The notes beneath the pieces were generated by a model. That model did not search any database. It had not been told where the DNA came from and was given only the letters and a program-made list of their open reading frames with translations. Below, in pieces: positions 1 to 4,609 of a stretch of DNA of 5,099 bases; within the stretch, counting starts at the first letter, position 1, and the number at the start of each line of letters is the position of its first letter. A program made the position numbers and the translations under genes. The stretch spans positions 1 to 5,099 of the forward strand of contig JAJRPY010000052.1 in assembly GCA_024280535.1 (NCBI GenBank). The letters are read 5' to 3'. This stretch comes from Gammaproteobacteria bacterium (GTDB lineage Bacteria > Pseudomonadota > Gammaproteobacteria > PS1 > Pseudothioglobaceae).

Positions 1-76
1 AGAGCCTTTCGGATTAAAGAAACCTAGAAATCCTTATTATAGCAAACCCTCCCTCTCTCTTGGTCAGACATACTAT

Positions 77-99
77 AAAAGTGTATTGTACACACTTTT
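77..99. promoter_or_regulatory. Inverted repeat upstream of the glutaredoxin gene, possible operator
   Basis: Arms AAAAGTGT (77-84) and ACACTTTT (92-99) are perfect 8-bp inverted repeats separated by 7 nt. A second register, GTGTA-TTG-TACAC (81-93), is also perfect over 5 bp. The element lies about 30 nt upstream of the glutaredoxin start. It could be a regulator site, or a weak AT-rich terminator of a gene to the left, since one extra T follows the right arm. I found no convincing -35/-10 pair around it. Confidence 0.3.
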
Positions 100-127
100 T
101 ACATAAGGGAAAAGAAAAAGGATTAAT

Positions 128-367
128 ATGAATATCGTCGTTTACTCAACCAATACCTGCCCAATTTGTGTTAAAACCAAAGAACTGTTAAATAAATGGA
201 ATCTTGCGTTTGAGCAAAAAATGATTGATGAAGACCCAGCATTGATGGCTGAATTTGTCAAAGTAACCAATGGTGCACGTATGGTGCCACAACTTACCAT
301 TGATGGCAAGCATATTGGCGGATTTAGCGATTTGACCGAACTGCACATGGATGGCTTTTTTGATTAA
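128..367 (+). CDS. grxC: Glutaredoxin, GrxC-like, dithiol CPIC active site
   Basis: This small cytoplasmic thiol-disulfide oxidoreductase is expected to use glutathione to reduce protein disulfides and glutathione mixed disulfides. The 79-residue length is normal for the GrxC type (E. coli Grx3 has 83). The first strand (VVYS) leads to the redox motif C11-P-I-C14, where the family usually has CPYC; Ile in the third position is a mild variation. The cis-proline motif V53-P-Q55 and the glutathione-binding G64-G-F-S-D-L69 are both present, so the whole thioredoxin-like fold is there. The start is supported by AAGGA at 118-122, 5 nt before ATG. The gene stands alone, followed by a hairpin terminator and a convergent gene. 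The family call is firm; the grxC symbol is by resemblance. Confidence 0.9.
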   Translation: MNIVVYSTNTCPICVKTKELLNKWNLAFEQKMIDEDPALMAEFVKVTNGARMVPQLTIDGKHIGGFSDLTELHMDGFFD

Positions 368-404
368 ATAAGACGATTATTGGTCAAATAACGCTTATTT
401 TTTT
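367..404 (+). terminator. Rho-independent terminator after the glutaredoxin gene
   Basis: A long imperfect hairpin begins at the stop codon. AATAAG (367-372) pairs with CTTATT (394-399), CG (374-375) with CG (392-393), and TTATT (377-381) with AATAA (387-391). This gives about 13 pairs, two single-A bulges and a 5-nt loop. Seven T residues (398-404) overlap and follow the right arm. The stem is AT-rich, so its strength is uncertain. The minus-strand side has no T-run, so it should act for the plus strand only. Confidence 0.55.
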
Positions 405-426
405 CATCACCCGTTAGACGCTGTAA

Positions 427-1383
427 TTAAATATCTAAAGCCTCAATCTCTAGCAACATTTTGTTAATATGTCTGCCTAATTGAGCATCATAACCACTCC
501 AATCGCGATAGTCAGCCAGGCGCTTGTCAGCAAATGGTTTGATTTCATAATCTGCTAAGTCTTTTTCATAGCCCTTTTCGGATTCTTCTTTGAGAATGGT
601 TAAATAATTCAAAAATGGCTTAACAGCCTTGTTAGCATTGCCAGATGGCCCATGACCAGGAATATAATAATCCAATCCAAGGTTAAGTGCGTATTGGAGT
701 GCAGTAATATTGCCATGCATATCTGAGGTGCCATCAAAACGACCGAAGCGATTAATAAAACCATTGTCCCCTAAAAATAGTGTTTTACTGCCAACATGCT
801 CAATCATGATGTCTGTATCTGTGTGCGCAATGGCAGAGGGATTGTTATGAATAATAAAAGTTTCCCCACCTATATTGATTTTTTGTAAATTCGTGGTTGT
901 ATCTGTTGGAAAAACAGCTATTGTGCCTTTGGAAAGCCCTTTGGTTGAGTCGTTCATAAGCCTCACCCAGCGATCGCCTTCTCCGTCTTTGGCTTGAGCA
1001 ATCATCGCCGGATGGGCATAAATTTTTGCATTAGGATAAGCCTCTATAATGGCCTGATTGCCTAGCCAATGGTCACCATGAACATGCGTGTTAAAAGCGG
1101 CAATAATTGGCTTATGGGTAATTTTTTTAATCTCATTGATAACATTTTTACCGACTTGGTAATTGCCACCAGGGTCAATCACAATCACACCATCTGCACC
1201 AATAATTATGCCTGGATTATTCATAAATCCGTGATTTTGCACATTTGGATCGGCTAATGGGCCGTGCATTACATAGGTTTGCTGGTTGAGTTGCTCAAAT
1301 TGATATTCACCCAGTCCGTCAATATTCCAAGCCTGTGATGCACTTGAGATAGCCAGTGTTAATAATAATGTAATTTTTTTCAT
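427..1383 (-). CDS. Exported MBL-fold metallo-hydrolase, SoxH-like
   Basis: This 318-residue protein begins with a Sec signal peptide (MKK, hydrophobic core at residues 4-13, likely cut after S-Q-A18), so it should work in the periplasm. The metallo-beta-lactamase zinc motif H100-x-H102-x-D104-H105 is complete. The later ligands H187 (A-H-T-D-T-D), D206 (F-L-G-D) and H244 (P-G-H-G) are all present, so a binuclear zinc enzyme is expected. The overall style (T-H-V-H-G-D-H-W-L-G-N followed by a long C-terminal tail) resembles the SoxH/quinoprotein-associated zinc hydrolases of sulfur- and alcohol-oxidising bacteria. The substrate cannot be read from sequence, and no sox or quinoprotein gene is in view. 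The start has a good Shine-Dalgarno (AGAGGA, complement of 1391-1396) 7 nt upstream. It is convergent with the glutaredoxin gene and divergent from nudE, with which it shares a promoter region. Confidence 0.85.
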   Translation of the reverse strand: MKKITLLLTLAISSASQAWNIDGLGEYQFEQLNQQTYVMHGPLADPNVQNHGFMNNPGIIIGADGVIVIDPGGNYQVGKNVINEIKKITHKPIIAAFNTHVHGDHWLGNQAIIEAYPNAKIYAHPAMIAQAKDGEGDRWVRLMNDSTKGLSKGTIAVFPTDTTTNLQKINIGGETFIIHNNPSAIAHTDTDIMIEHVGSKTLFLGDNGFINRFGRFDGTSDMHGNITALQYALNLGLDYYIPGHGPSGNANKAVKPFLNYLTILKEESEKGYEKDLADYEIKPFADKRLADYRDWSGYDAQLGRHINKMLLEIEALDI

Positions 1384-1409
1384 AGTTTTTTCCTCTAATT
1401 GAACCGTTA

Positions 1410-1415
1410 ATTATA
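1410..1415 (-). promoter_or_regulatory. -10 box for the MBL hydrolase gene
   Basis: The minus strand reads TATAAT here. Transcription would start near 1403 and give a leader of about 20 nt that includes the AGAGGA ribosome binding site (1391-1396). No good -35 box is seen at 16-18 nt spacing; CATTTG at 1438-1433 is a weak candidate. Confidence 0.55.
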
Positions 1416-1420
1416 GCGGA

Positions 1421-1429
1421 TGTTATAAT
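1421..1429 (+). promoter_or_regulatory. Extended -10 promoter for nudE
   Basis: TGTTATAAT is a perfect TGn-TATAAT extended -10, a form known to work with little help from a -35 element. TTGAAC (1399-1404) is a partial -35 with a long 19-nt spacer. The expected transcription start, about 7 nt after the box, coincides with the A of the nudE ATG at 1436, which implies a leaderless or nearly leaderless transcript. Confidence 0.65.
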
Positions 1430-1435
1430 TAACAA

Positions 1436-1981
1436 ATGCGTAAAAAACCCACTCTATCCAATATACAAAATATTGTCACCACTCGTTTTTTTAATATTCA
1501 ATCCATGGAAGTTGAATTTTCCAATGGCGAACAAAGACAATACGAGCGACTAAAACCCTCTGGCAACGGTGCCGTATTAGTCGTCCCAATGCTAACTGAT
1601 GACACTGTTTTAATGATTTATGAATATTCTGGCGGTACAGACCGATACGAACTTGCTCTAACCAAAGGGAAAATTGATCAAGGTGAAACCCCTATCGAGG
1701 CAGCCAATAGAGAGCTGATTGAAGAAATTGGCTATGGTGCCAATAAATTGACTTTTATCAAAGAAATGACCATTGCACCAGGGTATCAATCAAGCATCAC
1801 CTATATTATTTTGGCACAAGATTTATACCAAGACAGTGCCGAGGGTGATGAGCCAGAACCACTAGAAGTGGTTGAGCATCAATTGTCTAATTTAGAAGCG
1901 CTGGTTTACAATGAAGATTTGACCGAGGCCAGAAGCATTGCGGCTTTGTATATGGTAAGAGATGTGATTAATAATCAATAA
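1436..1981 (+). CDS. nudE: ADP-sugar/adenosine nucleotide Nudix hydrolase, NudE type
   Basis: Nudix enzymes cleave nucleoside diphosphates linked to another group. The NudE branch acts on ADP-ribose, NADH and small diadenosine polyphosphates, a house-cleaning role in the cytoplasm. The 181-residue protein has the complete Nudix box at 78-100 (G78, E84, R92-E-L, E96-E97, G99), whose glutamates bind the divalent metals. NudE-specific stretches also match the E. coli protein by memory: V-E-F-S-N-G near residue 26, Y-E-L-x-x-x-K-G at 71-78, A-P-G-Y at 114-117 and E-G-D-E-P-E-P-L at 136-143. The start at ATG 1436 fits the family, because the KPT-x-x-N motif begins a few residues in. It has no Shine-Dalgarno, and the extended -10 box ends only 6 nt upstream, so leaderless translation is likely. 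It is divergent from the MBL hydrolase gene and followed 106 nt later by aat. Confidence 0.9.
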   Translation: MRKKPTLSNIQNIVTTRFFNIQSMEVEFSNGEQRQYERLKPSGNGAVLVVPMLTDDTVLMIYEYSGGTDRYELALTKGKIDQGETPIEAANRELIEEIGYGANKLTFIKEMTIAPGYQSSITYIILAQDLYQDSAEGDEPEPLEVVEHQLSNLEALVYNEDLTEARSIAALYMVRDVINNQ

Positions 1982-2087
1982 AGACCTTTATGAGACCTTT
2001 GCATAAATATGAATAATCATCAAAACATCCTTTTCATCAACTTGGTTATTTGGTTAATCGTTGCTAGTTATACAAAAGCCTCAAGCC

Positions 2088-2753
2088 ATGATTGAAATCC
2101 CCAAAGGCTTTATCTTAACCTCTGCCGACACCCCATTTATGAATGTTAAACTGGCATTAAAACAACCTAATGGGCTAATTGCCATTGGCGGCGAACTAAG
2201 CACCGAGCGCCTTTTATCAGCCTACCAACAAGGAATTTTCCCTTGGTATAGCGAATCAGACCCCGTGCTTTGGTATTCTCCAGACCCCAGAATGGTAATC
2301 ACGCCTGAGCAATTACATATCTCAAAGAACTTGAATAAAACCCTCCGCACCCATCAATTTAGCCTGAAAGTGGATGCAAATTTTGAACAAGTCATTCATC
2401 AGTGCAAAACCATAAAGCGCAAAGACCAAGACGGCACATGGATTGATCATAATATGCTGCGCGCTTATACCGAATTGCACCTACTAGGATTTGCACATTC
2501 AATTGAGGTGTATAAGGGGGCTGAATTGGTAGGCGGACTGTATGGCGTTGCCTTAGGTCAGGTATTTTTTGGCGAATCGATGTTTTCTTTGGTGAGCAAT
2601 GCCTCAAAAATAGCCTTTGTGCATTTGGTGCAAAAACTGGGTTATAAATTGATTGATTGCCAAGTGCAAAGCCCGCATTTAGCAAGCCTAGGAGCTTATA
2701 ATATCACGCGCGATGCGTTCATTCAACGATTAGACAAATTGCTGTTAAAATAA
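2088..2753 (+). CDS. aat: Leucyl/phenylalanyl-tRNA--protein transferase
   Basis: Aat transfers Leu or Phe from aminoacyl-tRNA to proteins with N-terminal Lys or Arg, marking them for ClpS/ClpAP degradation (bacterial N-degron pathway, cytoplasm). Numbering from ATG 2088 (221 residues), the family signatures are P27-N-G-L-I-A-I-G-G35, G49-I-F-P-W-Y54, W62-Y-S-P-D-P-R68, G116-T-W-I119, A136-H-S-I-E-V141, F161-G-E-S-M-F-S167 and D190-C-Q-V193. The last matches the D-x-Q pair that the E. coli enzyme uses in catalysis. The GNAT-like C-terminal domain is complete. A TTG at 2061 in the same frame would add 9 residues; ATG 2088 is preferred because the family rarely has a longer N-terminus, but neither start has a clear ribosome binding site. 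It probably forms an operon with the lipoprotein gene 24 nt downstream and lysA. Confidence 0.93.
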   Translation: MIEIPKGFILTSADTPFMNVKLALKQPNGLIAIGGELSTERLLSAYQQGIFPWYSESDPVLWYSPDPRMVITPEQLHISKNLNKTLRTHQFSLKVDANFEQVIHQCKTIKRKDQDGTWIDHNMLRAYTELHLLGFAHSIEVYKGAELVGGLYGVALGQVFFGESMFSLVSNASKIAFVHLVQKLGYKLIDCQVQSPHLASLGAYNITRDAFIQRLDKLLLK

Positions 2754-2777
2754 GCGCCGAACGGATAGAGGATTAAT

Positions 2778-2894
2778 ATGAAAAAAATCATTAAATTAAG
2801 TGCATTGCTTGTTGTAATCAGTATTGCTGCTTGCGGAAAAATGGGCGACCTAGAACCCATCAAGCCTGAGCCAATCACCACACACGGCATATAA
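2778..2894 (+). CDS. lptM: Small lipoprotein, LptM/YifL (LppL) type
   Basis: This gene encodes 38 residues. The N-terminus M-K-K and a hydrophobic segment (L7-A18) end in the lipobox I16-A-A-C19, so Cys19 should be lipidated and the mature protein, only 20 residues, anchored in a membrane. The start of the mature part, C-G-x-x-G-x-L-x-P (19-27), is the signature of the short lipoproteins encoded beside lysA/dapF in many gammaproteobacteria (YifL in E. coli, LppL in Pseudomonas). E. coli LptM helps mature the LptDE LPS translocon of the outer membrane. The protein is shorter than E. coli LptM (about 67 residues). The ribosome binding site AGAGGA (2767-2772) lies 5 nt before ATG. The stop is 4 nt before the lysA start, so translational coupling to lysA is likely. 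Confidence 0.85.
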   Translation: MKKIIKLSALLVVISIAACGKMGDLEPIKPEPITTHGI

Positions 2895-2898
2895 ACTC

Positions 2899-4137
2899 AT
2901 GGGATTTTCTTATCAAAAGCAAATATTGCACGCCGACTCCGTTGCTATCACCGAGTTAATGCAGGCTTACGGCTCGCCTCTTTATGTCTATTCGCGCACT
3001 GATATTGAGCATAATTGGCATAAGTTTGACCAAGCATTCGGCACCCATCCACACCTAGTTTGCTACGCCGTTAAGGCCAATTCTAATCTGGCAGTGCTCA
3101 ATGTATTGGCAAAAATCGGCGCAGGGTTTGATATTGTCTCTGGAGGAGAATTAGAACGAGTGCTAGCAGCCGGCGGCAAAGCCGATAAATGCGTCTTCTC
3201 AGGCGTAGCAAAAACAACAACAGAAATAACCCGAGCGCTTGAAGTCGGCGTGCGTTGTTTTAATGTAGAATCCGCCTCCGAACTAAACAGAATAGAGGCC
3301 GTTGCAAAATCTGTCGGTAAACAAGCCCCAATTTCCATTCGAGTAAACCCCAATGTTGATGCCAAAACGCACCCCTACATTTCCACAGGCTTAACAGAAA
3401 ATAAATTCGGCGTTGACAAAAACGAAGCACTCGATTTATACCAAATCGCACAACAATCCGCACATCTATCCGTGCAAGGCCTAGACTGTCACATCGGCTC
3501 ACAAATCACCGATGTTGCCCCATTTTTAGACGCATTAGACAAAGTATTAGCCCTACTCAAACAACTCAAACACCAAGGCATCAATCTCACCCACCTAGAT
3601 TTAGGCGGCGGCATCGGCATCAATTACGACGACGAACAAACCATTGACATTCAAGCCTACATCAATGCCATTATTAGCAAAGTAGGGGATACCGAGATCA
3701 TCCTAGAACCCGGCAGAGCCATTGTCGGCAATGCAGGCATATTCGCCACCAAGGTAGAATTTTTAAAACAAAACACCGGTCACGCATTCGCCATTGTTGA
3801 TGGCGCCATGAACGATCTACTACGCCCCAGTTTCTACAATGCCTATCACCAAGTTTTACCCATCAACAAAGCCACTACTGGCACCCAAGCCAACTGGGAT
3901 TTAGTCGGTCCCATCTGCGAAACTGGTGATTTCCTCGCCAAAAATCGCCCCTTATCCCTCAGCGAAGGCGATTATTTGGCATTAATGTCCGCCGGCGCCT
4001 ACGGCTTTACCATGAGCTCCAACTACAACACCCGCCCCCGAGTTGCCGAGGTCATGGTCTCAGGCACCACCCACCAAATAGTACGAAAACGAGAAACCGT
4101 GCAAGATTTGTTTGCCAATGAATCTTTATTTCTTTAG
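2899..4137 (+). CDS. lysA: Diaminopimelate decarboxylase
   Basis: LysA removes CO2 from meso-diaminopimelate to give L-lysine, the final step of lysine synthesis. It is a PLP enzyme of the alanine racemase-like fold III group. The 412-residue protein is full length. The PLP lysine is K59 in C-Y-A-V-K-A-N-S-N, H198-I-G-S201 and G236-G-G-I-G240 bind the cofactor phosphate region, and E270-P-G-R273 is the conserved glycine/arginine loop. C340-E-T-G-D344 carries the cysteine contributed to the partner subunit's active site, and A367-Y-G-F370 is near the C-terminus. The end, R-K-R-E-T-V-Q-D-L-F-A-N-E-S-L, matches the usual family ending. The start has no clear Shine-Dalgarno and depends on coupling to the lipoprotein gene 4 nt upstream. 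The coding strand of the 3' half is rich in C-ending codons. dapF, which often follows lysA in related bacteria, is not here, and a decayed duplicate of the lysA tail lies about 420 nt downstream. Confidence 0.96.
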   Translation: MGFSYQKQILHADSVAITELMQAYGSPLYVYSRTDIEHNWHKFDQAFGTHPHLVCYAVKANSNLAVLNVLAKIGAGFDIVSGGELERVLAAGGKADKCVFSGVAKTTTEITRALEVGVRCFNVESASELNRIEAVAKSVGKQAPISIRVNPNVDAKTHPYISTGLTENKFGVDKNEALDLYQIAQQSAHLSVQGLDCHIGSQITDVAPFLDALDKVLALLKQLKHQGINLTHLDLGGGIGINYDDEQTIDIQAYINAIISKVGDTEIILEPGRAIVGNAGIFATKVEFLKQNTGHAFAIVDGAMNDLLRPSFYNAYHQVLPINKATTGTQANWDLVGPICETGDFLAKNRPLSLSEGDYLALMSAGAYGFTMSSNYNTRPRVAEVMVSGTTHQIVRKRETVQDLFANESLFL

Positions 4138-4144
4138 CAATATA

Positions 4145-4173
4145 TTGACCTATAATATTTTGGGTCATACAAT
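4145..4173 (+). promoter_or_regulatory. Sigma70-type promoter for the antitoxin-like gene
   Basis: TTGACC (4145-4150) and TACAAT (4168-4173) each match the consensus at five of six positions and are separated by exactly 17 nt. Transcription should start near 4180, giving a leader of about 28 nt with the ribosome binding site AAGGA at 4197-4201. The promoter begins only 7 nt after the lysA stop, so the downstream gene has its own expression signal. Confidence 0.7.
4146..4167. promoter_or_regulatory. Imperfect palindrome between -35 and -10, candidate autoregulatory operator
   Basis: TGACC (4146-4150) and GGTCA (4163-4167) are perfect outer arms. Over the whole 22-bp element, 9 of 11 positions are symmetric. 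It fills the space between the -35 and -10 boxes, where a bound dimer would block RNA polymerase. Ribbon-helix-helix antitoxins commonly repress their own promoters this way, so the product of the gene at 4208 is the natural candidate ligand. No T-run follows, so it is unlikely to be a lysA terminator. Confidence 0.45.
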
Positions 4174-4207
4174 TAAATAAAATGCAAAAAATATATAAGG
4201 ACAAACA

Positions 4208-4480
4208 ATGAAACTGGATGATTATGAATTAGAATTATTGGATTTAGTAGATAAAACCAATCAATTTGAACAAGTAGATAATTATAAGCAAGTTATTTTT
4301 GAGGCAAAAATGATGGCAAAAAATCATCTAAACAAGGTGAGAAATATCAATATCCGCCTATCTGAAGCCGATATTACCATCCTAAAATGCAAAAGTATTG
4401 AAGCCAATATCCCGTACCAAGCACTGGTATCTTCCCTTATCCATCAATACGCAACCGACAAAATCCAATTGCATATTTAA
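4208..4480 (+). CDS. CopG/ribbon-helix-helix family antitoxin-like protein, apparently orphan
   Basis: This gene encodes a 90-residue protein. The N-terminal half is acidic and helical (M-K-L-D-x-Y-E-x-E-L-L at 1-11). The C-terminal half looks like a ribbon-helix-helix DNA-binding fold: a beta strand N46-I-N-I-R-L-S52, helix 53-65, a turn N67-I-P-Y70 and helix 71-84 (Q-A-L-V-S-S-L-I-H-Q-Y). The K-L-D-x-Y-E start and I-P-Y-Q-x-L-V/I-S-S-x-x-H-x-Y end are familiar from the CopG-type antitoxins that pair with small RelE/ParE-like or similar toxins. Such an antitoxin binds and neutralises its toxin and represses its own operon. The toxin gene normally adjoins, but neither flank has room for one here. 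The first 120 bases are about 25% G+C by hand count, lower than the flanking lysA and TPR genes (about 43-45% in sampled lines), which suggests acquisition. The ribosome binding site AAGGA lies 6 nt before ATG. Confidence 0.75.
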   Translation: MKLDDYELELLDLVDKTNQFEQVDNYKQVIFEAKMMAKNHLNKVRNINIRLSEADITILKCKSIEANIPYQALVSSLIHQYATDKIQLHI

Positions 4481-4546
4481 ACGATGAAAATGTCAAACAA
4501 CAATCCTCTACCTTGTAATAGCAAAGTTAGGGTTTTAAATATAATC

Positions 4547-4609
4547 TATCAACTGCTGCGAAAACGAGAAACCGTGCAGAGTTTGTTTGCACAGGAGTGA
4601 TTAGTATGA
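4547..4609 (+). pseudogene. lysA: Decayed second copy of the lysA 3' end
   Basis: In one frame this reads Y-Q-L-L-R-K-R-E-T-V-Q-S-L-F-A-Q-E-stop, against H-Q-I-V-R-K-R-E-T-V-Q-D-L-F-A-N-E-S-L-F-L at the end of the intact lysA. Twenty bases are identical (4559-4578 versus 4084-4103), and the rest differs mostly by substitutions. Beyond the TGA at 4598-4600 the alignment continues (TTA in both) to a TGA at 4607-4609, where the lysA alignment has its last residues. The serine codon position now holds TGA, as if TCA had mutated. It is a fragment and cannot make LysA. Upstream of 4547 the similarity fades. Confidence 0.75.

Larger units (their letters stand above)
1406..1433. promoter_or_regulatory. 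Perfect 10-bp inverted repeat holding both divergent -10 boxes
   Basis: GTTAATTATA (1406-1415) and TATAATTAAC (1424-1433) are exact reverse complements separated by 8 nt (GCGGATGT). Each arm contains a perfect TATAAT, one read on each strand, so the repeat is the core of a symmetric divergent promoter. The symmetry could serve a dimeric regulator, or may simply reflect two outward-facing -10 regions. Confidence 0.7.

Noticed and set aside
36..41. TATAAT on the minus strand near the left edge
   Set aside because: It is a perfect -10 box, but no -35 at proper spacing and no start codon follows before the edge, so a divergent gene cannot be supported.
2..106. Open frame from the left edge to TAA 104-106 (34 codons)
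   Set aside because: The residues match no family I recognise and the frame has no visible start. It could be the end of a gene to the left, but open frames of this length occur by chance.
119..132. Identical 14-base leader AGGATTAATATGAA before the glutaredoxin gene and the lipoprotein gene (2769-2782)
   Set aside because: Both are just a Shine-Dalgarno, an AT spacer and ATG in an AT-rich genome; coincidence is the simplest explanation.
2061..2087. TTG start for aat at 2061
   Set aside because: No ribosome binding site and no family support for the extra 9 residues; ATG 2088 is simpler, though the choice is not certain.
3063..3502. Two long minus-strand frames inside lysA
   Set aside because: They are shadows of a strongly conserved lysA reading frame and have no ribosome binding sites or recognisable domains.
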